From positions 6,122,001-6,186,000 of the forward strand of contig NZ_CP109078.1 in assembly GCF_035917455.1 (NCBI RefSeq): a stretch of DNA of 64,000 nucleotides, in the 5' to 3' direction. The position numbers and the translations under genes are program-made. The stretch is from Micromonospora sp. NBC_01796 (GTDB lineage: Bacteria; Actinomycetota; Actinomycetes; Mycobacteriales; Micromonosporaceae). The notes under the pieces are model-generated. The model saw only the letters and a list, made by a program, of their open reading frames with translations. It was not told the DNA's origin and searched no databases. Shown here piece by piece: positions 28,162 through 36,653 of this stretch (positions within the stretch are counted from its first letter, which is position 1; every line of letters starts with the position of its first letter).

Positions 28162-30558
28162 CCCACGGTTCGTCGGTTCCGTACCCGGCCAGGTCCACTC
28201 CGCCACCCGAGGGTCGTCCTCGCCGTACCGGCGGGTGTGGTCCCGGCACCGCTGCCGGGCGTCGACCATCGCCTGGCGCAGGTGGGCGGCCCTGGCGCCG
28301 AGGCCGGGAACCCGGTCGATCACGTCGATGACGAGGTGGAAGCGGTCGAGGTCGTTGAGCATGACCATGTCGAACGGGGTGGTGGTGGTCCCCTCCTCCT
28401 TGTAACCCCGTACGTGCAGGTTGGCGTGGTTCGTACGGCGGTAGGTGAGCCGGTGGATCAGCCAGGGGTAGCCGTGATAGGCGAAGATGACCGGCTTGTT
28501 CCGGGTGAAGATGGTGTCGAACTCGGAGTCCGGCAACCCGTGCGGGTGTTCGCTCTCGGGTTGCAGCCGCATCAGGTCGACCACGTTGACCACCCGTACC
28601 TTCAGCTCGGGCAGATGCCGGCGCAGGAGATCCGTCGCGGCCAGGGTCTCCAGGGTCGGTACGTCCCCGGCGCAGGCCAGCACCACGTCGGGTTCGGTCC
28701 CCTCGTCACTGCTGGCCCAGTCCCAGATCCCGATTCCCCGTTGGCAGTGCAACACCGCCTGTTCCATGGTGAGCCAGCTCGGTCCCGGCTGTTTGCCGGC
28801 GATCACCACGTTGATGTAGTGCCGGCTGCGCAGGCAGTGGTCCATGGTGGACAGCAGGGTGTTGGCGTCCGGTGGTAGGTAGACCCGGACGACCTCTGCC
28901 TTCTTGTTCACCACGTGGTCGATGAAGCCGGGGTCCTGGTGGGAGAAGCCGTTGTGGTCCTGGCGCCAGACGTGGCTGGACAGGAGGTAGTTGAGTGAGG
29001 CGATGGGGCGTCGCCAGGGGATGTCGCGGGTGACCTTCAGCCATTTCGCGTGCTGGTTGACCATGGAGTCGACCACGTGGATGAAGGCCTCGTAGCTGGT
29101 GAAGATGCCGTGCCGTCCGGTGAGTAGGTAACCCTCCAGCCAGCCCTGGCACAGGTGCTCGGAGAGCACCTCCATGACCCGGCCGTCCGGCGAGAGGTGG
29201 TCGTCCCCGGTGTGACGGGCGGCGGTGAACGCCCGGTCGGTCACCTCGAACGCGGCGCCGAGCCGGTTCGAGGCCACCTCGTCGGGTCCGAGCAGCCGGA
29301 ACCGGTCCGGGTTCGCGGTGATCACGTCACGTACCCAGGTGCCGAGCACCCGCGCCGCCTCGCTGACCGGCTGTCCGGGCCGGGTCACCGGTACGGCGTA
29401 CTCGCGGAAGTCGGGCAGCACCAGGTCCCGCAGCAGCTCGCCGCCGTTGGCGTGCGGGTTCGCGCTCATCCGTCGGGTCCCGGTCGGTGCCAGCGCCCGC
29501 AGTTCCGCCACCGGCGCACCCGCGGCGTCGAACAGCTCCTCCGGCCGGTAGCCGCGCAGCCACCGCTCCAGTTGGGCCAGGCGCTCCGGGTTCTCCCGGG
29601 TCCCCGACAGCGGCACCTGGTGGGCCCGGAAGGTCCCCTCGACCGCGACCCCGTCGACCTCCCGCGGACCGGTCCAGCCCTTCGGCGTACGCAGGACGAT
29701 CATCGGCCAGCGCGGACGGTCGCCGTCGCCGGTGGTACGGGCGTGCGCCTGGATCGCCTGGATCTCGTCGAGCGCACGGTCCATCGCCGCCGCGAGCAGT
29801 TGGTGCACCCGTACCGGATCGTCGCCGGTCACGACGTGCGGCTCGTAGCCGAACCCGCGCATCATCGACACGAGATCGCTCTCGGGGATCCGGTCGAGCA
29901 CCGTCGGGTTCGCGATCTTCCAGCCGTTGAGGTGCAGGATCGGCAGCACCGCCCCGTCCCGGGCCGGGTTGAGGAAGACGTTAGACAGCCAGCTCGCGGC
30001 GAGCGGACCGGTCTCGGCCTCACCGTCACCGACGACGCAGAAGACCACCAGGTCGGGGTTGTCGAAGGCGGCGCCGTACGCGTGCATCAGCGAGTAACCC
30101 AGCTCGCCGCCCTCGTGGATCGACCCGGGGACCTCCGGTGCGACGTGGCTGGGGATGCCGCCGGGGAACGAGAACTGGCGGAACAACCGGGCCATGCCGG
30201 CCTCGTCGCGGCTCACCGAGGGATACCGCTCGCTGTACGTTCCCTCCAGCCAGGTGTTCGCCACCAGCGCCGGTCCGCCGTGACCCGGTCCGGTGACGTA
30301 GATGGCGTCCAGGTCCCGGTTGACGATCTGCCGGTTGGCGTGCGCGTAGATCAGGCTCAGTCCGGGGCTGGTGCCCCAGTGACCGAGCAACCGTGGCTTG
30401 ATGTGCTCGGCCCGCAGCGGCTCGCGCAGCAGCGGGTTGTCCATCAGGTAGATCTGCCCCACCGTCAGGTAGTTCGCCGCCCGCCAGTACGCGTCCAGCA
30501 GGCGCAGTTCGTCTTCGGTCAGCGGACCCCGTACCGCCGGTTCGGTCAAGGTGCTCAT
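28153..30558 (-). CDS. xfp: Phosphoketolase (xylulose-5-P/fructose-6-P)
   Basis: 801 residues, the standard phosphoketolase size. This thiamine-diphosphate enzyme cleaves xylulose 5-phosphate or fructose 6-phosphate with phosphate to acetyl phosphate. Visible motifs: the start helix [48 protein letters not shown], the ThDP/Mg site [14 protein letters not shown] and the C-terminal domain ending [18 protein letters not shown]. The start ATGA overlaps the stop of the upstream CBS/BON gene by four bases, so the two are co-translated. No acetate kinase or phosphotransacetylase gene is present nearby. Confidence 0.96.
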   Translation of the reverse strand: MSTLTEPAVRGPLTEDELRLLDAYWRAANYLTVGQIYLMDNPLLREPLRAEHIKPRLLGHWGTSPGLSLIYAHANRQIVNRDLDAIYVTGPGHGGPALVANTWLEGTYSERYPSVSRDEAGMARLFRQFSFPGGIPSHVAPEVPGSIHEGGELGYSLMHAYGAAFDNPDLVVFCVVGDGEAETGPLAASWLSNVFLNPARDGAVLPILHLNGWKIANPTVLDRIPESDLVSMMRGFGYEPHVVTGDDPVRVHQLLAAAMDRALDEIQAIQAHARTTGDGDRPRWPMIVLRTPKGWTGPREVDGVAVEGTFRAHQVPLSGTRENPERLAQLERWLRGYRPEELFDAAGAPVAELRALAPTGTRRMSANPHANGGELLRDLVLPDFREYAVPVTRPGQPVSEAARVLGTWVRDVITANPDRFRLLGPDEVASNRLGAAFEVTDRAFTAARHTGDDHLSPDGRVMEVLSEHLCQGWLEGYLLTGRHGIFTSYEAFIHVVDSMVNQHAKWLKVTRDIPWRRPIASLNYLLSSHVWRQDHNGFSHQDPGFIDHVVNKKAEVVRVYLPPDANTLLSTMDHCLRSRHYINVVIAGKQPGPSWLTMEQAVLHCQRGIGIWDWASSDEGTEPDVVLACAGDVPTLETLAATDLLRRHLPELKVRVVNVVDLMRLQPESEHPHGLPDSEFDTIFTRNKPVIFAYHGYPWLIHRLTYRRTNHANLHVRGYKEEGTTTTPFDMVMLNDLDRFHLVIDVIDRVPGLGARAAHLRQAMVDARQRCRDHTRRYGEDDPRVAEWTWPGTEPTNRGSA

Positions 30559-31259
30559 GCTGGCACGTCTCCCATCATGCGATGCCGCGGACCGATCGGC
30601 GACACGGTGTCGTCGTAGTCGTAACCCAGCTCGTTGGCCAGCTCGACCACCCCGCTGACCTGGGCGGCGAGCTGTCCGGCGATGTCCACGGAGGTACGGC
30701 GGTCCAACTGGCCCACCATCCGTACGACACCGTCGTCCACCGTCACGCGTACCACCCCCTCCCGTACGGCGAGGACCCGTTGCAGGACCTCCCGTACGAC
30801 GTCGCGCCGGATGTCGGCGTCCGGGCGCAGGTGCACCCGCAACAGGTCGCCCCGGGTCACGATGCCGACCAACCGGCCCAGGTCGTCGACCACCGGGAGC
30901 CGCTTGACGTGCTCGCGGTCCATCAGCTTCGCCGCCGCGGCCACCGGTGTCCGGGCGTACGTGGTGATCGCGGGTGCCGTCATCAGCTCGGTGGCGACGG
31001 CACCGTCGGCCTTCACCCGGGCGTCACGGCGTCGGCGGCTCTCGAACAGCCGCCGCTCGTGCGGTTCGCCGACCAGCTCGACCTTGTGGAGCAGGTCGGC
31101 CTGCGAGACCACCCCGACCACCCGGTCGAAGTCGTCCACCACCGGCACGGCACTGACGTGCCGGCCGGTCACCACGTCGATGATCTCCCGGTACGGGGTC
31201 TGCGCCCCGACCGTCGCGACGTCCGTCGTCATCACGTCGCCCACCTGCCATGCCCTCAT
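30555..31259 (-). CDS. CBS-pair and BON domain protein
   Basis: 234 residues from ATG 31259, with GGAAGGAG upstream; an in-frame upstream start would add a meaningless leader. Two CBS motifs form one Bateman module: [12 protein letters not shown] to [15 protein letters not shown], and [16 protein letters not shown] to [13 protein letters not shown] (motif ends quoted). The C-terminal 70 residues match a BON domain ([20 protein letters not shown]). CBS pairs bind adenine nucleotides. This architecture often sits with stress or dormancy genes in actinobacteria. The overlap with xfp suggests that it senses energy state for, or is induced with, the phosphoketolase; this is inference. Confidence 0.9.
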   Translation of the reverse strand: MRAWQVGDVMTTDVATVGAQTPYREIIDVVTGRHVSAVPVVDDFDRVVGVVSQADLLHKVELVGEPHERRLFESRRRRDARVKADGAVATELMTAPAITTYARTPVAAAAKLMDREHVKRLPVVDDLGRLVGIVTRGDLLRVHLRPDADIRRDVVREVLQRVLAVREGVVRVTVDDGVVRMVGQLDRRTSVDIAGQLAAQVSGVVELANELGYDYDDTVSPIGPRHRMMGDVPA

Positions 31260-31423
31260 CGTGGATCTCCTTCCTGCGCTCACCGTACGAGCGCAGGGGC
31301 CCACGCCATCAGGGCCGAAGGACCGGTGCGGTAGGGACCTGAGGCACGACGCGTCCCGCGGTCGACCACTTCTCCTCGGCCCGGTTCACCGCTCATGCGG
31401 CGACTGCCGGGTGCCGGGCGCGA

Positions 31424-32464
31424 TCACCTCCGGGTCAACACCACCTTGAGGGCGCCACTTTGTCCCGGCCGGGAGAACTCGTCGTACGCGTGCATGATCT
31501 CGTCCAGCGCGAACCGGTGGGTGACCAGGCCGCCGACGTCGAACTGCCCGCCGGCGAGCATCCCGAGCAGCACCGGGATGGTGTTGGTGTCGACCAGCCC
31601 GGTGGTGATGGTGACATCGCGCGCCCAGAGTTGTTCCAGGTGCAGGGTGGCCGGCGCGCCGTGCACGCCGATGTTGGCGACCCGGCCCACCGGCCGTACC
31701 AGGGTGGTGCAGAGTTCGAACGCCTCGGGCACCCCGACCGCCTCCATGACCACGTCGGCGCCGAGTCCGCCGGTCACGGACCGCACCACCTCATGCGGAT
31801 CCTCGTCGGGGGCCACCGTGATGTCCGCACCGAACTGCCGGGCGGCCCGCAGTCGGCCTTCGGCCTTGTCGACGGCGATGATGTGCGCGGGGGAGTAGAG
31901 GCGGGCGGTCAGGATGGCGGCGAGCCCGATCGGGCCCATTCCCACGATCACCACGGTGTCGCCCGGCCGGACCTGCCCGTTGAGCACGCCGACCTCGTAC
32001 GCGGTCGGCAGGATGTCCGCGAGCAGGACGGCAGCCTCGTCGGTGACGGTCTCCGGCAGCGGGTACGTGGACAGGTCGGCGAACGGGATTCGGGCGTACT
32101 CCGCCTGTACGCCGTCGACGAGGTGGCCCAGCAGCCAGCCGCCCCCGCCGGTGCACTGGCCGTAGCTGCCGGAGCGGCAGTAGCGGCAGCGGCCGCAGGC
32201 GGAGATGCACGAGGCGAGTACCCGGTCGCCGGGACGTACCGTGGTGACGGCGGCGCCGACCTCCATCACCGTGCCCACCGCCTCGTGACCGAGGATCCGC
32301 CCTGGCCCTACCTCCGGGACGTCGCCACCGAGGATGTGCAGGTCGGTCCCGCAGATGGTGACCGTGTCGACCCGGATGACCGCGTCGGTGGGTTCGGCGA
32401 CCTGTGGGTCGGGGGCCGACGTCCACTCGTGCTTTCCCGGGCCGCCGTACCTGAGCGCCTTCAT
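31424..32464 (-). CDS. Zinc-dependent alcohol dehydrogenase
   Basis: 346 residues of the MDR superfamily. The catalytic zinc ligands are Cys38 (ICGTDLH), His60 and Glu61 (GHEAVG). The structural zinc lobe is Cys90, Cys93, Cys96 and Cys104 in ACGRCRYCRSGSYGQC. The NAD-binding Rossmann motif is VVIVGMGPIGLAA, with the acidic IIAVDKAE strand indicating NAD preference. TICGTDLHILGGDVP matches the group often annotated as alcohol/threonine dehydrogenase-like or formaldehyde-dehydrogenase-like. GGGAGG precedes the ATG. It follows the CBS-xfp genes on the same strand but with a gap of 164 bp, so probably has its own promoter. Confidence 0.93.
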   Translation of the reverse strand: MKALRYGGPGKHEWTSAPDPQVAEPTDAVIRVDTVTICGTDLHILGGDVPEVGPGRILGHEAVGTVMEVGAAVTTVRPGDRVLASCISACGRCRYCRSGSYGQCTGGGGWLLGHLVDGVQAEYARIPFADLSTYPLPETVTDEAAVLLADILPTAYEVGVLNGQVRPGDTVVIVGMGPIGLAAILTARLYSPAHIIAVDKAEGRLRAARQFGADITVAPDEDPHEVVRSVTGGLGADVVMEAVGVPEAFELCTTLVRPVGRVANIGVHGAPATLHLEQLWARDVTITTGLVDTNTIPVLLGMLAGGQFDVGGLVTHRFALDEIMHAYDEFSRPGQSGALKVVLTRR

Positions 32465-32497
32465 GTGTGCCTCCCTCGGCCCCGCTGCTGTTGGCGG

Positions 32498-32944
32498 TCA
32501 GGTGAGGGTGAAGTTGACCGTCGAGGTCTGCCCGACCGTCACCGTGGCCGGCTGCGGTGCCGACCGGCCCCTGACCGAGGTGCCCCCGGTCCGGATGTGG
32601 AACTCGTAACGGCCCGGCTCCAGGCTCCACTGGAAGACGCCCTTGGCGTCGGTGGTGACGACCAGTTCGGGGACTGGTTTAGCCGGATTGTCCGCCGATC
32701 TCACCTCGACTCCCACGCCGGGCACGGGTGCGCCGTCGGGGCGGATGACGGTGCCGGTGACCATGCCCCGGTCGGCCGCCCGGCTGGGATCGGCCGGTGG
32801 ATGGGTCGCGGAGACCGGGGCGTCGCCGCCGGGTCCACCGGGCAGGCCGGGGGAGGTGGACGAGGGCTGGCCGCAGGCCGGCAGCACGCCGACGGCGACG
32901 GCGACGAGCATCGAGACGAGTACGCGACCACGGATTGTCCGCAT
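32498..32944 (-). CDS. Lipoprotein with carboxypeptidase-regulatory-like domain
   Basis: 148 residues. The N-terminus is a lipoprotein signal: charged start, hydrophobic core, lipobox VLPAC with Cys at residue 24. A Pro/Gly/Ser-rich linker follows. The C-terminal 90 residues form one beta-sandwich of the carboxypeptidase-regulatory-like type (VTGTVIRPDGAPVPGVGVEV, TDAKGVFQWSLEPGRYEFHI), often used as a binding or spacer module outside the membrane. AAGGAG precedes ATG 32944. It lies 33 bp upstream of the alcohol dehydrogenase and may be co-transcribed with it. No function is known. Confidence 0.82.
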   Translation of the reverse strand: MRTIRGRVLVSMLVAVAVGVLPACGQPSSTSPGLPGGPGGDAPVSATHPPADPSRAADRGMVTGTVIRPDGAPVPGVGVEVRSADNPAKPVPELVVTTDAKGVFQWSLEPGRYEFHIRTGGTSVRGRSAPQPATVTVGQTSTVNFTLT

Positions 32945-33204
32945 TACTGGCTCCTTGTGACGATCTGGGCAATCTGGTGTTCACCCGGTTGCCCCCAACT
33001 TCGTCATCAATACCGACAGTAAGGCAATGGACACGGTCCGACGTGAGAACGGGCGGGCCGATCGCGCGGCGATCCGGCCTATCGAGCTTGCCGACGGGTT
33101 CTGGCGTGCGCTACTGCTTCAGATCCGTCGATGACGAGCGGTCAGGGGCACCCTTGCCCTCCTGCTCGGACGACAGCGCGAGGAGGACAACCAGGTGTTG
33201 CCGT

Positions 33205-34170
33205 TCAGGACGTTGGTGACGGCGCGTAGTGGTCGGCAAGGTTGGTGGCGAGGGCGCGGAGGTGAGCCCTGGCTTCGGCGGGGCCGTGCACCGTGATGGC
33301 GTTCCCGAACGGCAGCAATGCTCGCACGTCCTCCAGCTGCAGGAAGCGAATTGTCACCTTGTAGCCGGTGGCGGATTCTTCATCGTCGTCCCGGACGAGT
33401 CGTAGGCCGAAAATCCGTTGCGCTCGCTCGATCTGGGTCTGGTCGATGGTGGCGCTGACCTCTATCGCGTGGTTGTGTGCCCACTGATCAATGAGCGCTG
33501 CAGCGACGGTGACCAGGGTTTGGTTCTCGCGGAGCCGTCGTGGCTGGTCGACTTCTTTCCACGTGGTGATCCGTTCGAGTCGGTACATCCGTGGCACTCG
33601 GGCACAGTCGGCAACGAGGTACCAGATGCCGGCCTTGGCGAGCAGCCCGTAGGGATCCACGACCAGGTCGCGTGGGCACGACTCGCGTGGGCTGTCGTAC
33701 CCAATCCGTAGCTGGCGACCTCGCCGCACCGCGCCGATCAGCGAAGCCGGAGTCGGGCCGGAAGCTCGTGTCCGGTGCCAGGGACGGCTGTCCACGTGCA
33801 CGACGTCGGTGAGCGGCAGGAGCTCATCAACTCGACGTGACTGTGTCGCGGCGAGCTTGGCGAGCGCGCGTCGGCTTTCGGCCGACGCGTCGAGCTCCGC
33901 GCGTTGCCGCTCATCCAGCCCGATGAGCGAGAGATGATCACGCTCGCCGGGCGTGAGTCGCGTGAGGTCGAGCCCGGACCCGGGCAGCATGGTCACGCCG
34001 CCGAGGCGGCCCCGGTGTGCGGTCACCGGCAGACCGGCGTCGCGGAGCCAGTTCAGGTCCCGGGTGATGGTTCGGAGGGAAACCCCGAGCGCCGAGGCAA
34101 GTTCCTGGGTGGTCGCGCCATCCCTCGATTCGAGCAGCAGCATGAGGGCGAAGAAGCGGTCCGGGGTCAC
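33205..34170 (-). CDS. YafY-type transcriptional regulator with WYL domain
   Basis: 321 residues from GTG 34170. An HTH_11 domain opens the protein (RFFALMLLLESRDGATTQEL, SLRTITRDLNWLRDAGLP). The WYL domain covers about 145-245 with the aromatic signature near DPYGLLAKAGIWYLVADC, followed by a WCX-like C-terminal extension. WYL regulators bind nucleotides or other ligands. It is divergent from the VOC gene 93 bp away, which is the probable target. Codon use is visibly less GC-biased than in the flanking genes, as is that of the VOC gene, suggesting that the pair arrived together by transfer. Confidence 0.9.
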   Translation of the reverse strand: MTPDRFFALMLLLESRDGATTQELASALGVSLRTITRDLNWLRDAGLPVTAHRGRLGGVTMLPGSGLDLTRLTPGERDHLSLIGLDERQRAELDASAESRRALAKLAATQSRRVDELLPLTDVVHVDSRPWHRTRASGPTPASLIGAVRRGRQLRIGYDSPRESCPRDLVVDPYGLLAKAGIWYLVADCARVPRMYRLERITTWKEVDQPRRLRENQTLVTVAAALIDQWAHNHAIEVSATIDQTQIERAQRIFGLRLVRDDDEESATGYKVTIRFLQLEDVRALLPFGNAITVHGPAEARAHLRALATNLADHYAPSPTS

Positions 34171-34263
34171 CGACCAAGTTTCTCAACAAATTGCGACATG
34201 ATGCGGCGCATATTCCGGCCAGGCTGGTGGATGCGTACCTACGACCAGCGAGAAGGAACAACC

Positions 34264-34632
34264 ATGACCACATCTGTCGTGTCCATCGTCTACGTGAACG
34301 ACGCGCCCGCCGCAGCTCGTTTCTACGGCGACCTCCTCGGCATCAGCCCTTCGTTGGAGACTTCGGGATACATCACCTTCGACCTCGGGCCAGGCGCTGA
34401 GCTCGCTGTGTGGTCCGGCCAGTTCGAGGATCTGTCGCCGAACGTCCCGCGTACCAGTGAGGTTTGCCTGGCCATCGGCGGTGGACGACCCGACGAGATC
34501 AACGCGATCTTCAAGGAGTGGCAGTCCAAGGGCGTCACGATCCTGCACGAGCCTCACGATGCGGGGTTCGGGCCGACCTTCCTCGCCGCCGATCCTGACG
34601 GGAACCGCATCCGGGTCGCACCGAAGGACTGA
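34264..34632 (+). CDS. VOC-family protein (glyoxalase/bleomycin-resistance-like)
   Basis: 122 residues from ATG 34264, with AGAAGGA upstream. Layout: SIVYVNDAPAAARFYGDLLG, FDLGPGAELAVWSG, then a second half SEVCLAIGG and the closing FLAADPDGNRIRVAP. This resembles the PhnB/glyoxalase-like group of small dimeric VOC proteins. Metal ligands are not well conserved (Tyr and Arg at typical His/Glu places), so it may be a binding protein and not an enzyme. It is divergent from a WYL regulator that probably controls it. The 3' end lies 54 bp before the moxR start. Confidence 0.85.
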   Translation: MTTSVVSIVYVNDAPAAARFYGDLLGISPSLETSGYITFDLGPGAELAVWSGQFEDLSPNVPRTSEVCLAIGGGRPDEINAIFKEWQSKGVTILHEPHDAGFGPTFLAADPDGNRIRVAPKD

Positions 34633-34669
34633 GAGGCCACAATCCGGCAGGCGCGCACATCAGGTGTCG

Positions 34670-34682
34670 GTCCGTCAGAACC
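34670..34682 (+). promoter_or_regulatory. 13-nt motif before moxR, shared with the paralogue promoter
   Basis: GTCCGTCAGAACC ends four bases before the moxR ATG. The identical 13 nt occur at 40376-40388, inside the perfect inverted repeat between the two divergent paralogues. The position overlaps the weak AGG ribosome binding site of moxR, so a protein bound here would block expression. Only one arm is present in this copy. Confidence 0.55.
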
Positions 34683-34686
34683 AGGC

Positions 34687-35598
34687 ATGACTGAGGCAAC
34701 CACGGGCTGGCCGCTGATCGACAGCCCCGACCAGCTCACCGGGATGCTGGCGGACCGGCACTACCTGGCGGGCGAAGGGCTGGCCGCGGCGGCCTTCCTG
34801 GCGCTGCGGATGGGGCGGCCCCTGTTCCTCGAGGGCGACCCCGGTGTCGGGAAGACGGACTTCGCCCGCAAGATCGCCGAGGCGCTCGACGCCCGGTGCA
34901 TCCGCCTCCAGTGCCACGCCGGCCTCGACGTCTCACAGGCCCTCTACGACTGGAACTTCCCGCGGCAGATCCTCGCGCTGCGGGTGGCCGGCGAGGCGCA
35001 ACCCGGAACCGGCGACCGCGCGGAGCAGTTGCGAGGGCTGTACACCGAGGAGTTCCTCCAGCGCAGGCCGATCCTGCAGGCGCTCGAGGGCGGGCGCACC
35101 GTACTGCTGATCGACGAGATCGACCGGGCCGACGACGAGTTCGAGGCGCTGCTGCTGCAGGTGCTGGAGGACTACACCGTCGGCATTCCCGAACTCGACG
35201 ACGTACGGGCGCCGTTCCCGCCGCTGGTGATCCTCACCTCGAACCGGACCCGCGAGGTGCACGACGCGCTCAAACGTCGCTGCCTCTACCACTGGATCGC
35301 GCACCCGGAGCCGGAGCTGGAGGAGCGGATCCTGCGAGAGCGGGTCCCGAAGCTGGAGCAGGTACTCGCCCGGCAGATCGCGACCGGCATGCAGCGGGTA
35401 CGGTCCGCCAAGAACGTCACCAAGCCACCCGGGGTGGCCGAATCCATCGACTTCGCCGCCGCGCTGACCACGTACGGCGCCGCCGCGCTCACCCCGGCGA
35501 CAGTGGACGCCGCGGTGAGCACGGTGGTCAAACACCACGAGGATCTCGAGGTGGTACGCCAGTTGTTGCTGGTGCCGCACCAGCGGGAGGCGGCGTGA
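34687..35598 (+). CDS. MoxR-family AAA+ ATPase
   Basis: 303 residues. Walker A is GDPGVGKT (residues 50-57), Walker B is VLLIDEIDRADDEFEALLLQ with Asp143 and Glu144, and sensor 1 is VILTSNRTREVHDALKRRC, with the arginine-finger region R-R-C typical of the family (motifs quoted in part). The pre-sensor insert of MoxR proteins is recognisable. MoxR ATPases form rings that remodel targets together with VWA adaptor proteins. The stop overlaps the next gene by GTGA, so MoxR, VWA and CHAT proteins are made from one transcript. A 13-nt motif before the start links the operon to the divergent paralogues downstream. Confidence 0.95.
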   Translation: MTEATTGWPLIDSPDQLTGMLADRHYLAGEGLAAAAFLALRMGRPLFLEGDPGVGKTDFARKIAEALDARCIRLQCHAGLDVSQALYDWNFPRQILALRVAGEAQPGTGDRAEQLRGLYTEEFLQRRPILQALEGGRTVLLIDEIDRADDEFEALLLQVLEDYTVGIPELDDVRAPFPPLVILTSNRTREVHDALKRRCLYHWIAHPEPELEERILRERVPKLEQVLARQIATGMQRVRSAKNVTKPPGVAESIDFAAALTTYGAAALTPATVDAAVSTVVKHHEDLEVVRQLLLVPHQREAA

Positions 35599-36653
35599 GG
35601 GACCTCCTCGCGTTCGTCGCCGAGTTGCGGGCGGCAGGGCTGGCGGTCGGCACGGACCGGATCGTCCTCGCCGCGCAGGCACTGGCGAGCCTGCCCGGTG
35701 ACCCGTACCGGTCGCTGCGGGTCACCCTCTGCACCCACGCCGGAGACCTGTCGATCTTCGACGCGGTGTGGGCGTCACGGTCCGCCGCCGAGGTCGACCC
35801 GGACGGGGTGGCGGTCGGGTCGGTCGAACCCGGCGCAGACACCGCACCCGCCGGCGCCGAGACCGAGCCGGCCCCCGCCGGGCAGGTGCCCGACGCGGGC
35901 AATCTCGACGACCTGACCCGGCGCGACGTCCGCCGCCTGACCCCCGCCGAACGCGACGAGATCCAGCGGCTCATCGCGGTGCTGGCACCGGCCGCGCCCC
36001 ACCGGCCCGCGATGCGCCGGGTGCCGGCCAGAACCGGTCGGATCGACGCGCCCGCCATGGTGCGGCTGATGCTGCGCAGCGGCGGCGAACCGAGCCGCAT
36101 CCCGCGCGGTCGCCGGGCCCGGCGGCCACGACGGCTGCTCCTGCTCATCGACGTCAGCGGCTCCATGCGGGCGTACGGCGACGTGATGCTGCGCTTCGCC
36201 CACGCCGCCGTCGCGGTCCGACCGGCCACCACCGAGGTCTTCACGGTCGGCACCCGGTGGACCAGGCTCACGGCCGAGCTGCGGATCCGTGACGCGGACG
36301 CGGCGATGCGGGCGGTCGCCGAGGTGGAGACCGACTGGGGACGCGGCACCCGGCTCGGACCGGCGCTGCGGGATTTCCTGCGGGGATGGGGCGGCCGAAC
36401 CGCGGTGCGTTCGGCGGTCGTCGTGGTCAGCTCCGACGGGGCGGAGTACGGCAACATGGCCGTCCTGCCCCAGCAGGTGGCCCGGCTGGCGCGACTCGGT
36501 CACGTCGTCGTATGGGTGAACCCGGCCCTCGGCGCAACCGGCTACCGGACGGTCAACCCCGCGCTCGTCAACAGCCTGCGGCACGTCACGGCGCACGTGC
36601 CCGGGCACAGCTTCGACGCCCTGAGCGACCTTGCGGAGGTGATCGCGCGATGA
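35595..36653 (+). CDS. CoxE-like VWA-domain protein
   Basis: 352 residues from GTG 35595, overlapping the moxR stop. Residues about 1-75 form a helical CoxE-type N-terminus (LLAFVAELRAAGLAVGTDRI). An acidic Pro/Ala-rich linker follows. The VWA domain starts near residue 180 with the MIDAS motif LLLIDVSGSMRAYGD (Asp186, Ser188, Ser190); the later metal loop is SSDGAEYGN. VWA partners of MoxR ATPases bridge the ring to its substrate through a divalent metal. The stop overlaps the CHAT gene start by ATGA, which implies fixed stoichiometry and a shared role with both neighbours. Confidence 0.93.
   Translation: MRDLLAFVAELRAAGLAVGTDRIVLAAQALASLPGDPYRSLRVTLCTHAGDLSIFDAVWASRSAAEVDPDGVAVGSVEPGADTAPAGAETEPAPAGQVPDAGNLDDLTRRDVRRLTPAERDEIQRLIAVLAPAAPHRPAMRRVPARTGRIDAPAMVRLMLRSGGEPSRIPRGRRARRPRRLLLLIDVSGSMRAYGDVMLRFAHAAVAVRPATTEVFTVGTRWTRLTAELRIRDADAAMRAVAEVETDWGRGTRLGPALRDFLRGWGGRTAVRSAVVVVSSDGAEYGNMAVLPQQVARLARLGHVVVWVNPALGATGYRTVNPALVNSLRHVTAHVPGHSFDALSDLAEVIAR

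Noticed and set aside
32945-33204. Small plus-strand ORF of 36 codons at about 33025
   Set aside because: It has a poorly placed ribosome binding site, no recognisable motif and no partner; chance is sufficient.
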